Positions 52,852 through 61,264 of a stretch of 64,000 bases of DNA are shown in pieces (within the stretch, counting starts at the first letter, position 1; every line of letters begins with the position of its first letter). The DNA is from Marinicauda pacifica (GTDB lineage: Bacteria; Pseudomonadota; Alphaproteobacteria; Caulobacterales; Maricaulaceae). The notes under the pieces were generated by a model. That model saw only the letters and a list, made by a program, of their open reading frames with translations. It was not told the DNA's origin and did not search any database. The translations under genes and the position numbers were made by a program. Location of the stretch: the NCBI RefSeq assembly GCF_004793635.1, contig NZ_SRXV01000003.1, positions 62,001-126,000 of the forward strand. Reading direction: 5' to 3'.

Positions 52852-53538
52852 CTAGCCCTCGTGCCTGAAACAGGCCATGCGCTGGTCGCGCGGATGAGTC
52901 CACTCGCCGATAATGTCCAGCGACCAGCCCGGCGGACAGGCGGCGCGAAGCGCGGAGGGCTTCACATCGTAGGGATCTTCACCGGGATGGGTGACGATAC
53001 CGCCCGGCTCGTGCGGCAGCGGCGCGGACGGGTCCGCGTCCTCGGGGCGTTCGAAGAAGGTGATATAGACCGGCGCGCCAGCCTTGATGTTGGGACGGAT
53101 CGCCAGGAGGCAATCGGTCAGGCGTGAAATCGGCATGTGGGTAAAGACCGACTGGGCGATGGCGTAATCGAACTTTATTCCGAACACGGACAGATCGAAT
53201 TCGGCGGTGGCGTGAAGATTGTCCCGGGGCAGTTTTTCGGCCAGGCCCTCGGCGGCGATCTCGCGATCATAGCCGGCTTCGAGAAGCTCGGGGCGCAGAT
53301 CAATGCCGTAATAATTGCCGGCATCGAGATAGCGGGTCAGCGGCACGCCGGCGCGCAGCGATCCGCATCCGATGTCGATCAGCGTATGGCCGGGCTTGAG
53401 CCCCTGCTGCTTGAGGAAGTCGAGCTGGAGCGTGCCCAGCGCCTCCCACAGCCCGCCGATAATGTCGCGATGGCGCCCTTCGGCAACGGCCCCGCGCAAC
53501 CCGTCGATATCGTCGTAATGGCTATACCATTTGCTCAT
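52852..53538 (-). CDS. Class I SAM-dependent methyltransferase (T2SS-embedded copy 2)
   Basis: A 228-residue cytosolic methyltransferase. Motif I LIDIGCGSLRAGVPLTRYL, acidic YYGIDLRPELL, FDYAIAQSVFTHMP, and IKAGAPVYITFF. It is a paralog of the nearby plus-strand copy. I chose the ATG at MSKWYSHYDD because a strong SD (GGGGAGG) lies about 8 bases upstream. It is placed inside the gspE-gspF operon (23 bases after gspE, 4 before gspF), so it is expressed with core T2SS parts. The substrate is unknown: pseudopilin, exoprotein or glycan are all possible. Confidence 0.87.
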   Translation of the reverse strand: MSKWYSHYDDIDGLRGAVAEGRHRDIIGGLWEALGTLQLDFLKQQGLKPGHTLIDIGCGSLRAGVPLTRYLDAGNYYGIDLRPELLEAGYDREIAAEGLAEKLPRDNLHATAEFDLSVFGIKFDYAIAQSVFTHMPISRLTDCLLAIRPNIKAGAPVYITFFERPEDADPSAPLPHEPGGIVTHPGEDPYDVKPSALRAACPPGWSLDIIGEWTHPRDQRMACFRHEG

Positions 53539-53561
53539 GATCTCGCCTCCCCCGTCCTGCT

Positions 53562-55340
53562 TCATGCGCCGACATTGGCGCGCTCATGGCCGGCCCCGAC
53601 CACGCGCATGACTTCGGCGATGGTGGTAAAGCCGCGCGCGGCCTTCACGATCCCGTCCTCATACATCGTCATGAAGCCGTCCTGGCGTGCGGCGGCCACC
53701 AGATCCTCGGAGGCGGCCGCATTGTTGATCGCGCTGCGCAGGGCCGGCGTGACCCGGGCCACTTCATAGAGCGCGATCCGGCCCGAATAGCCCTGCCCGC
53801 CGCAGGCCGGACACCCGACCGCGCGCTTCCATTGCGGCGCGCCCTCCAGCGCGATCGAGCCGACCGTGCGGCGAAGCTGGTCCAGCTCGCGCTCGCCCTG
53901 CGCGGTTTCGTCCAGCCCGGCCGGCGCGGCGCAGTGCGTACACAACCGGCGCACCAGGCGTTGGCCCATCAGGCCGCGCAGCGCAGCCGAGACCAGAAAG
54001 CGTTCCACGCCCAGATCGACGAGGCGTTCGATCGCGGCCATGGCCGAATTGGTGTGCAGCGTGGAGAAGACGAGGTGGCCGGTCAGGGCCGCCTGCGCCG
54101 CGATGGAGGCGGTCTCCCCGTCGCGGATCTCGCCGATCATGATGACATCGGGGTCCTGGCGCAGGATGGCGCGCAGGCCGCGCGCAAAGGTATAGCCGAT
54201 GTCGGAGCGCGCCTGGACCTGGGTCACCGCGTCCATGTCGTATTCGACCGGGTCCTCGATCGTGATGATCTTGCGCTCACCGTCATTGATCATCTCGATG
54301 CCGCGATAGAGCGTGGTCGACTTGCCCGAGCCGGTCGGGCCGGTCACGAGAATGACGCCGTTCGGCTCGGTAATGAGGCGCTGGAAGTTGACCATCGAGG
54401 ACCCGTCGAGCCCGAGCCCTTCCAGGCTGGGTAATTCCTGCTGCTTTCGCAGCAGGCGCAGGACCAGGCTTTCACCCCAGGCGCCGGGCAGGCTGGACAC
54501 GCGCAAATCGATGTCCTGGCCGGCAAAGCGCACGGACTGACGACCGTCCTGCGGCAGGCGCCGCTCTGCGATGTCCATGCCGGACAGGAGCTTGATACGG
54601 CTTGCGACCGCCTCGAACCGCGCGCGCGGCAGGGTCTGGATCAGGCTGAGCACGCCATCGACCCGGAAGCGGATCTGGAAATGGGATTCGAAGGGTTCGA
54701 CATGCATGTCGGACGCGCGCTGACGCAGCGCATCCTCGAACATGGAATTCACGAAGTCGATGACCGGGGCTTCCTCGGCCATCTCGCGCAGGCGCGAGGC
54801 ATCGTCGCCATCGCCAGAGCTGTCGCGCTGTCCGGTCGAGCGCAGCGTAGCCAGCGCGGTGTCGAGCACACGGTTGGAGCCGAGCACGATCTCGATCTCC
54901 ACCGGCGCAGCGCGCACGAGCGTGTCGTGCAGCGCGGAATCCAGCGGCGCGCGCGGCAGGACACGCAGGCGCATGTCTTCCAGTGCTTCGGGTCCTTCGG
55001 GCGCGTCATCCTCGCGCGGCGAGACCGGATGGCCCTCGGAGTCCACGAACCAGAGGACGATATCGTGGTGGAGCAGCCAGGCGCGCGAGATGGAAAGCCG
55101 GGTCGCCGCGTGGACATAGGCGCCGGCATCTTCGGGCAGCGCCGTGCGGTCGATCACGGCCAGATCGAGCTGGCGCGACAGTGCCTCAAGCAAGGCAGTT
55201 TCGGACACGGCGCCGAGCCGCAGCAAGGCCTGACCGAGCAGTGCCCCGATCTCGGCCTGGTAGCGCACGGCCGCATCCAGATCGCGTTCGGTAATTACGC
55301 CCTCGCCGAGAAGGATTTCACCGATGCGTCTGGGGTCCAT
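53562..55340 (-). CDS. gspE: Type II secretion ATPase GspE
   Basis: Cytoplasmic hexameric ATPase powering the pseudopilus. It has 592 residues. N-terminal MshEN-like domain (IGEILLGEGVITERDLDAAV), then Walker A GPTGSGKST (334-342), Asp box ITIEDPVEY, Walker B QDPDVIMIGEIRDGETA, His box TGHLVFSTLHTNSA, and the zinc site C467-x2-C470 / C510-x2-C513. The start is the ATG at MDPRRIGEIL; a TTG six codons upstream is open. It is the first gene of the minus-strand half of the locus. Confidence 0.96.
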   Translation of the reverse strand: MDPRRIGEILLGEGVITERDLDAAVRYQAEIGALLGQALLRLGAVSETALLEALSRQLDLAVIDRTALPEDAGAYVHAATRLSISRAWLLHHDIVLWFVDSEGHPVSPREDDAPEGPEALEDMRLRVLPRAPLDSALHDTLVRAAPVEIEIVLGSNRVLDTALATLRSTGQRDSSGDGDDASRLREMAEEAPVIDFVNSMFEDALRQRASDMHVEPFESHFQIRFRVDGVLSLIQTLPRARFEAVASRIKLLSGMDIAERRLPQDGRQSVRFAGQDIDLRVSSLPGAWGESLVLRLLRKQQELPSLEGLGLDGSSMVNFQRLITEPNGVILVTGPTGSGKSTTLYRGIEMINDGERKIITIEDPVEYDMDAVTQVQARSDIGYTFARGLRAILRQDPDVIMIGEIRDGETASIAAQAALTGHLVFSTLHTNSAMAAIERLVDLGVERFLVSAALRGLMGQRLVRRLCTHCAAPAGLDETAQGERELDQLRRTVGSIALEGAPQWKRAVGCPACGGQGYSGRIALYEVARVTPALRSAINNAAASEDLVAAARQDGFMTMYEDGIVKAARGFTTIAEVMRVVGAGHERANVGA

Positions 55341-55441
55341 GAGCCTGTCTGCCCTCAAAGTCTAAAAGATGGGTGCCAGTCTAAGTCTCTACCCCACACG
55401 ATAAAGCCTGTCACTCATCGGGCCACGGCAGAGCATCAGAC

Positions 55442-55472
55442 AAAAAGAAAAGGGCGGCCGAAGCCGCCCTTT
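55442..55472 (-). terminator. Rho-independent terminator after the secreted-protein gene
   Basis: On the minus strand, a perfect 10-bp stem AAAGGGCGGC / GCCGCCCTTT with a TTCG tetraloop, followed by TCTTTTTG. It lies 25 bases after the stop of the secreted protein gene. It is the strongest intrinsic terminator I can see in the window and isolates that gene from gspE. Confidence 0.9.
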
Positions 55473-55496
55473 CCCCATCCAGATAAGAAATCTGAA

Positions 55497-57002
55497 TTAG
55501 CCGTCGTAGTCAGCACCGAAATCGGACAGCGTACCGGCGCCCGAGAGGAGCATACGGTCGCAACCATTGCCGCCGAAGGCGCGCGGGTCGGCAACCGACA
55601 GGGTCACATCGGCGCGGGAGAATGCGCCAGAGACCGCCGAGATCATATCGCTGGTCACGATAAGCTCTCCGGCCGGAGCCCCAATGACGCCGAGATCGTA
55701 AGTGCCGTTGGCACCATTCACAGCGTTGGTGAGCGATGCGAACACACGAGCCGACGTACCGTTGATGTAGCAGCGGAAGATGCTGTCCGTGCCGCCGCCG
55801 TCACCAACCCAACGGAATGCATTGCCATCGGAGTCAGCCTGAGAGACGCCTTCGAGGGCGATCGTCTGCAGGGCCGCACCGTTGACCGCTTCGCCGGCAA
55901 GATTCACGTTGGTCACGCCGGTGAAGGTTGCGGAGACAGTCGGCGTCTGGAACGAGATCGGAGTTCCGAGATCACCGCCGTCTTCGACGAGCGCAAACTC
56001 CACATTGTCACCATTCGCAATGTCGGCCAGCGTAAGCGCCGTGCCGCTGATGGTCGCGGTGGCACTGTTCGGATTGCTCGACGTGAAGTTCACTGTCGGC
56101 GTCGCGCCAGAGTCAGAGCCTTCAAACTGGATACCCGTGAAGCTCGAAGCGCTCGGCAGGGTGACAGTGAAGCTGGCATTGGACGCGTGCGTACCAAGGT
56201 CGAACGTCTCGTTCAGGGCGGCGGGATTCACACCGGACAGCACACCGCCGGCGTTCGAGAATGCGATGGACCCGAGGACCGCGTCTTTGACGGGCGGGCC
56301 GACTGCATCAATGTCAAGCGCGTCGAAACGAATACCTGCACCGCCAGCGGTGCCTTCAGCTTCCGTGACCACGGTATCAGCCGATACACTGACCAGCACA
56401 CCGCTGGCCACACGAACGAGATCGACGCCGCCCGCCTGGGTCGGAGCAGAGCGGTAGGTTTCGGTGTAGATTACGGCGTTGTTGCCATCGCGCACTTCGA
56501 CCGAAGCGTTGCCAGCGCCGCGGGCTTCCAGGTCGACGTCGAACTGGATTTCGTTGGCGTTGTCATCGCAATTGCTGTTGCCGCCGGTCGTCTCGAACGT
56601 GACCGATTGCGATCCAATGGCACCGCCAGCGGACACGACCATCGTACACGCGGCACCACCCGGGCTGGCGAAATCCGTATCCTGAACCTGGGTATCGAAA
56701 TGCAGACCGCCGGTCAGCGTGAGCTTGATGGAGACCTTTTCGGCAGCCGACAGCGAGTCAAAGAGCGGCGTGCCACCGGCACCGAGTTCGGTTGCATCGA
56801 ACTGGAACAGGATACGACCATCGGGCCGAGCTGCGGAGAGGTCGGTTTCCGAAGCGAAGATCTGAGCCGGACCGAAATCGGTTGCGTTCAGGGCCGATTC
56901 GACAGTCAGGCCAGGTTGCTGAGCCGACGGCACCTGAGCGACGGCAGCACCGGCAGTGAGTGCGACAAGAGCCGCGCCGGTAAGAAGGTGAGACAATTTC
57001 AT
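55497..57002 (-). CDS. Secreted protein of unknown function, probably abundant
   Basis: A 501-residue exported protein. A type I signal peptide (KLSHLLTGAALVALTAG) ends at AVAQ. The mature chain is Ala/Gly/Thr/Ser/Asp-rich, almost free of Lys, and reads as repeated beta-strand segments (SFTVTLPSASSFTGIQFEGS, TVNFTSSNPNSATATISG), with four Cys likely to form two disulfides (AACTM/NSNCDD and FRCYIN/GNGCDR). No enzyme motif. A strong SD (GGGGGA), its own promoter-like upstream region and a strong terminator suggest high, separate expression. Next to gspE, it could be a T2SS substrate or surface-layer-type protein; not proven. Confidence 0.85.
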   Translation of the reverse strand: MKLSHLLTGAALVALTAGAAVAQVPSAQQPGLTVESALNATDFGPAQIFASETDLSAARPDGRILFQFDATELGAGGTPLFDSLSAAEKVSIKLTLTGGLHFDTQVQDTDFASPGGAACTMVVSAGGAIGSQSVTFETTGGNSNCDDNANEIQFDVDLEARGAGNASVEVRDGNNAVIYTETYRSAPTQAGGVDLVRVASGVLVSVSADTVVTEAEGTAGGAGIRFDALDIDAVGPPVKDAVLGSIAFSNAGGVLSGVNPAALNETFDLGTHASNASFTVTLPSASSFTGIQFEGSDSGATPTVNFTSSNPNSATATISGTALTLADIANGDNVEFALVEDGGDLGTPISFQTPTVSATFTGVTNVNLAGEAVNGAALQTIALEGVSQADSDGNAFRWVGDGGGTDSIFRCYINGTSARVFASLTNAVNGANGTYDLGVIGAPAGELIVTSDMISAVSGAFSRADVTLSVADPRAFGGNGCDRMLLSGAGTLSDFGADYDG

Positions 57003-57351
57003 TGGGTAATCCCCCATTAGGTTTAAGCCATGGCTGTTCAGCGCCATGGGGTTCCTCGATCGATCCAAGTGCCCTGCAGAGGCACCGTCACGCCCCCCTC
57101 ATTGAAGAAAGGCGCCGAACGGGCGTCATCTAAGGGCAGTGCCGGGTGTGAAGTCAATAACAATTTCCCCGAAGAGACGTCATTTTAGTCACCCACACCC
57201 CGGCCCGAAAGCCCTTGTGTTGTTAACGCGCAACGGTCTTGTGATTAGCACCCCGAATCTTGACGCCCGATGAACACGATCACCAGTGACACAGTTCGGG
57301 TGCAGTCCGCGTGCAGGGCGGTGTTTGCAAACTGCCCGAGATGTTTAGCAG
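57003..57351. other. 349-base intergenic region, no gene seen
   Basis: Lies upstream of the secreted-protein gene and downstream of the dual glycosyltransferase. It is visibly less GC-rich than its surroundings (GTGTTGTTAACGCG, TCAATAACAATTTCC). I see a promoter-like pair for the secreted protein, a long leader of about 120 bases, and no ORF, RNA gene or clear terminator for the glycosyltransferase. Confidence 0.6.
57128..57157 (-). promoter_or_regulatory. Probable promoter of the secreted-protein gene
   Basis: On the minus strand a -35 TTGACT, an 18-base spacer, and a -10-like TTAGAT. It would start transcription near base 57121 and leave a leader of about 118 bases before the SD. The -10 match is imperfect. 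Confidence 0.4.
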
Positions 57352-60318
57352 CTATCGGCCGCGTTGGTAAGTGAAAACGGGGGCGAGCGGGAGCTGCGCC
57401 TCGTTGAAGCCTTGCAGGCGGGCTGCGTTCTGTGCCAGCCGACGGTCGAGCGCGGCCTCGTCGAGGCCCGCCTCGATGGCAAAGGCGATGTCGGCGCCGT
57501 TCATCATCGACAGGCGGGCGGCGTAATCGGCCTGGCTCTGAATCGAGAGGTCGACGCCGAAGAGCTGCTTGAAATAGCGCATCTCGGTGCGGGCGCGCTC
57601 CTCGACCTCACGTGCGGTGTAGTCGTGGGAGTGGCGCACGGCGGCGCGGTCGACATAGACCTTGCGGTAGCCAGCCAGGATGGCGTCCCAGGCATAGGCC
57701 TGGTCCTCGCCGTAATCGATGTCACGGAAGCGCAGACGCTGCCACACCTTGCGCGAGTAGCAGGCATTGTTGTCGGAATTGAAGCGCAACAGGCCAAGCC
57801 AGGATTCGTCGCGGGCGCGGAATTTCTTGGGCTTGGTGTCCGCGTCGAGGATGGGCGGCAGGGCGGCCAGCGTGTCGAAATGGGCGTCGAGATCGCGCGC
57901 GGTGAACGGGTCGGCCCCGGTGTGGGCGAAATGGCGCCCGAAGGCGAGCGCGGCGCCGTCGACCGCGTCGAGCGTGCCGGCGAGATGGTAGAGCCAGTAC
58001 TCGCTGTCGGGGATCGCGTCCTGGGTGAGGAAGGCGACATACTCGCCCTTCGCCGCCGCCATCGCCCGGTTGCGCGTCCCCCCATGGGAGAATTCGCGCT
58101 GGTCGATGCCGATGACGCGCACCTCCGGGAAATCCTTGTAGATCTCCACGCTGCCATCGGTCGAGGCGCTGTCGATCACCAGGATCTCGAACGGCCAGGG
58201 CGCGCGCTGGGTCTGCAGCGTCTTCAAGAGACCGCGAATCGCCTCGCCCGGATTGTAGGTCGGAATGCAGACGGTCGCGAAGGGCGTCTTCGAATCGCGG
58301 GCCGGCTTCACCGAGCCCGGCCGCGCGCTCAACGCGTCGTTGCGCTCCAGCTCGGCGCGCATGAAATCGGCAAAGCTGGCGGCAATGTCCTCATACGTAT
58401 GGCCGGTCACCCAGTCGAAGGCGAGGTCGGCGCGCGTCTTGCGCTCCTTCGGGTCGTCGATGACGCGCGCCAGCGTCTTGGCGATCTCCTGCGGGCGCGG
58501 CTCGGCCAGGAAGATCGTGCCCTCCTTGAAGGTCGCCCGCGTGCTTTCGTTGGAGATGTCGACGACCGGCAGGCGGCAGCCCATCATGCCGATGCTGGCG
58601 ATGTTGTAATTGGTCGCCGACAGGGCGAGACCGATGTCGCAGGCGCGGTAAAGGTCGGCCAGATCGGCTTCGGCCATCACGCCGTGCAGCTTGACCGGGA
58701 AGGGCCAGGGCTTTTCAGGATCCCAGTCCTGGCCGAAGACGTGGACCAGGATGTCCGGCTTGGTCTTGTGCAGCTCGTACAGGCCCATCACGGCCAGCTC
58801 GACTGCCCGGCGGCTGGTGAAATGGCGCCCGTAGAAGGCGATGTGAACCGTGTCTTCACCGGCCAGCGGGGAGGCGCGCAGGGCGCGGCGCTTGCGCTCG
58901 AAACCAGGCGCGTCGCTCGCCGGATAGTACATCGCGCCGTCGATCGGGAAGCTGAAGCTCTCCACCCGATTGCCGAACGCCTTCATCTTTGACGCAAGCC
59001 ACGGGCTGCAACAGAAGCACGGAATGCCCTGCTTGTAGGTCTCTTCGGCCAGGATGTGCTGCGACCCGGCCGGGAAGAACATCGGCTCGTAATCCTGCAC
59101 GAAATACAGCATCGCGCCGGCTTGCGCGTGTTTGAGCCCCGACCAGACCGTGGACACGTCGGTGAGCACCAGCACGTCCGCCTCGATCGAACTCATCGGC
59201 TCGAGCAGGCGCACCTGGGCTTTGAGCGGCTGGAAGTAACGGATGATGTCGTTGCGCGCATCTTCCGCATCCGGCCGCTGGGACGGATAATTGATCCAGA
59301 TCGTGTTGCGGTGCCCGAGAAACTCCAGCCAGTTGATCGTCTTGAAGATCGACATGTGCCCGCCGGCGCCCGGCGTGAAATCTGGAATGATCCAGTGAAT
59401 GTCGAGACAGGACGGGTCGTAACCGCCGCGATAGAAATGCGCCGTCCGCGTCAGCCCCAGGGCATCGTCCGATGTCAGAGCCTCGAGCTGGGCATTGTTG
59501 AAGAACTCCGCCGGGGTGGAGAATTGCTTGCCGGTCTGCGCCACGCCGGTCGCCGAAGCCACAGGCAGCGCCTTGCGCAACTCCTTGCGGCCACTGGCCA
59601 GGAAGTGGGCGAGTGGCTCCAGTTCACGCTGCGCGGCGACATCGGGATAGGCTCTAAGATAAGCCAGCGCATCGAAGCGCGCAGAGGGCGAAAGTCCTGT
59701 CTTCCACCCCTGGGAGGCGTAGTGAGCCAGGGCAAATTCGTCCTTGGCCAGACCGGCCTCGGCCCGGTAATACTCAGCATCGAAATAGGCGTTCGGCTCG
59801 CGCCCTTCTTTCCAGCCTCTCGCCAGATAGTGCGCAACCGGATCCTGTCCGGCCGCAGCAATCTCCGGATAGGCCTTCTTGTACCAGGATTTGTCGATAT
59901 AGAGCGAAAGCGGGTGGCCCTTGATCGGGTGTCCGTCGGCGGCATGGGCAAGCGCCGCTGCCCCCGGCCCGGCAGGAATATCGAAAACGATCTGGCGCGG
60001 CGTGCCCAGGACCGGATCGACACCGTCGGCCAGCGTCACGACCACTTCATGCGGCGCGCCGTCCATCAGCGCGTCGGGCAGCGCGCACTCGAAGGCTCGC
60101 GCGCCGATCTTCTGGGCAACGAGGTCGGCGCGCGGCAGGTTGGACTGGACGGTCGAGACGAACTCGTCGTCGACGAAGATGTCCAGACGCACGGCGCGCC
60201 CGCCCCGGTGGGCCCATCCGAGAAGCTTTCCGTCTACGACCCGGTCCACCGACCCGGCGACGCCGGACACGTCCGTCTCCGGCGTTTTCATCGCAGATTT
60301 GGGTTCGCCATCACTCAT
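57352..60318 (-). CDS. Dual-domain glycosyltransferase (GT4-like plus GT2 rhamnosyltransferase-like)
   Basis: A 988-residue polysaccharide-assembly enzyme. Residues about 20-115 are a beta-sandwich module. About 140-245 hold three repeats of the type Y-F-D-x-x-Y-Y...H-Y-x-x-x-G-W-K. About 300-660 are a GT4-like, WsaF-like transferase (DIHWIIPDFTPGAGGHMSIF, FVQDYEPMFFP, LALSATNYNIASIGMM). About 678-988 are a GT-A GT2 transferase (TVCIPTYNPGEAI, VIDSASTDGSVEI, FLTQDAIP, DIDYGEDQAYAW) like rhamnosyltransferases. The rml operon supports rhamnose as a donor. Start chosen after GAGGG, 7 bases upstream. Confidence 0.9.
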   Translation of the reverse strand: MSDGEPKSAMKTPETDVSGVAGSVDRVVDGKLLGWAHRGGRAVRLDIFVDDEFVSTVQSNLPRADLVAQKIGARAFECALPDALMDGAPHEVVVTLADGVDPVLGTPRQIVFDIPAGPGAAALAHAADGHPIKGHPLSLYIDKSWYKKAYPEIAAAGQDPVAHYLARGWKEGREPNAYFDAEYYRAEAGLAKDEFALAHYASQGWKTGLSPSARFDALAYLRAYPDVAAQRELEPLAHFLASGRKELRKALPVASATGVAQTGKQFSTPAEFFNNAQLEALTSDDALGLTRTAHFYRGGYDPSCLDIHWIIPDFTPGAGGHMSIFKTINWLEFLGHRNTIWINYPSQRPDAEDARNDIIRYFQPLKAQVRLLEPMSSIEADVLVLTDVSTVWSGLKHAQAGAMLYFVQDYEPMFFPAGSQHILAEETYKQGIPCFCCSPWLASKMKAFGNRVESFSFPIDGAMYYPASDAPGFERKRRALRASPLAGEDTVHIAFYGRHFTSRRAVELAVMGLYELHKTKPDILVHVFGQDWDPEKPWPFPVKLHGVMAEADLADLYRACDIGLALSATNYNIASIGMMGCRLPVVDISNESTRATFKEGTIFLAEPRPQEIAKTLARVIDDPKERKTRADLAFDWVTGHTYEDIAASFADFMRAELERNDALSARPGSVKPARDSKTPFATVCIPTYNPGEAIRGLLKTLQTQRAPWPFEILVIDSASTDGSVEIYKDFPEVRVIGIDQREFSHGGTRNRAMAAAKGEYVAFLTQDAIPDSEYWLYHLAGTLDAVDGAALAFGRHFAHTGADPFTARDLDAHFDTLAALPPILDADTKPKKFRARDESWLGLLRFNSDNNACYSRKVWQRLRFRDIDYGEDQAYAWDAILAGYRKVYVDRAAVRHSHDYTAREVEERARTEMRYFKQLFGVDLSIQSQADYAARLSMMNGADIAFAIEAGLDEAALDRRLAQNAARLQGFNEAQLPLAPVFTYQRGR

Positions 60319-60445
60319 CAGATAACCCTCGCCTTTCGCGCGTCTGCCGCCGGTCCTGCGTCGTAGCCTGCCGCATGGCGCCAGGCAAAGTATTCCGCGC
60401 TTCCTCCGGACGTCCCGGCCAAGACGCGGGGTTGATTTGCTGCGT

Positions 60446-61264
60446 CTACTGGGCCGCCTCGCCGCTCTGCTCCAGGGTGGCCCGAGTGCGCTGGATCGCA
60501 TCCTGCAACTCCGAGACCGGCCCTTGAAGCGCGATCTGGCCGTGGGACAGGATCATGAATCGGGTGCAGGTCCGCTCTATGAGTTCCGCGCTGTGAGAGG
60601 CGAAGACCATGACCCGCGATTGCTCCAGCAGTTCGAACAGACGCGCCTCGGCTTTCTTCATGAAGTCCTGGTCGCCGGTCGAGATCCATTCGTCCATCAA
60701 CAGGATATCGGGCTGGAAGCTGGTCGCCACCGCAAACGCGAGCCGGCTCGCCATACCGGAAGAATAGGTCTTCACGGGCAGTTCCAGATACGGGCCCAAC
60801 CCGCTGAAGGTGGCGATCTCGTCGATCTTCGAGCGGATGTGCGCCGGGTCCAGCCCGCGCGAATAACCCAGCAGGAAGATATTCTCCCGGCCATTGGCCT
60901 CGATATCCATGCCCAGACCGATGTCGAACATGGTCGCGACATCGCCATCGACCTCGACGCTGCCTTGCGTCGGCGGGTAAACCCCGGCCAGCGCGCGAAG
61001 CAGGGTCGTCTTGCCGGCACCATTATGGCCCATCACGCCCAGGCGCTCCCCCGGACGCAGGTCCAGATCAAGCTGCGTCAGGGCGCGGACGCGCAGCGGT
61101 CCGTGGCGCATGGACAGGAGGCGGCCGCCAATCTCGGTAGAGAGCAGGGACTGCTTGAAACTGCGGCTTTCGGCCGAATAGATGGGCAGTTCCACCGTGA
61201 GGTTTCGCACCCGCACGACAGCGTCTGACGAGGCGTCCGCGGTCTTGGAGTCAGGCGAAATCAT
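60446..61264 (-). CDS. wzt: Polysaccharide ABC exporter ATPase Wzt
   Basis: Energises export of a lipid-linked polysaccharide across the inner membrane. It has 272 residues. Walker A is MGHNGAGKTTLLRAL, signature YSSGMASRLAFA, Walker B ILLMDEWISTGD, and the switch His FASHSAELIE. It lacks the C-terminal carbohydrate-binding domain found in Wzt of chain-capped O-antigens. The ATG overlaps the wzm stop as ATGA. Confidence 0.94.
   Translation of the reverse strand: MISPDSKTADASSDAVVRVRNLTVELPIYSAESRSFKQSLLSTEIGGRLLSMRHGPLRVRALTQLDLDLRPGERLGVMGHNGAGKTTLLRALAGVYPPTQGSVEVDGDVATMFDIGLGMDIEANGRENIFLLGYSRGLDPAHIRSKIDEIATFSGLGPYLELPVKTYSSGMASRLAFAVATSFQPDILLMDEWISTGDQDFMKKAEARLFELLEQSRVMVFASHSAELIERTCTRFMILSHGQIALQGPVSELQDAIQRTRATLEQSGEAAQ

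Noticed and set aside
50941-53538. Restriction-modification methyltransferases
   Set aside because: The motif I context GCGSLR and the lack of DPPY/NPPY-type catalytic motifs or a nuclease partner do not fit DNA methyltransferases.
41311-57002. Prophage or gene-transfer-agent remnant suggested by the DUF2793-like domain
   Set aside because: No terminase, portal, capsid or tail genes are near. The neighbours are T2SS and dTDP-rhamnose genes.
54681-57020. Plus-strand open frame of 779 codons
   Set aside because: It runs antisense across gspE, a strong terminator and the secreted-protein gene. It is Arg/His-rich with no recognisable domain.
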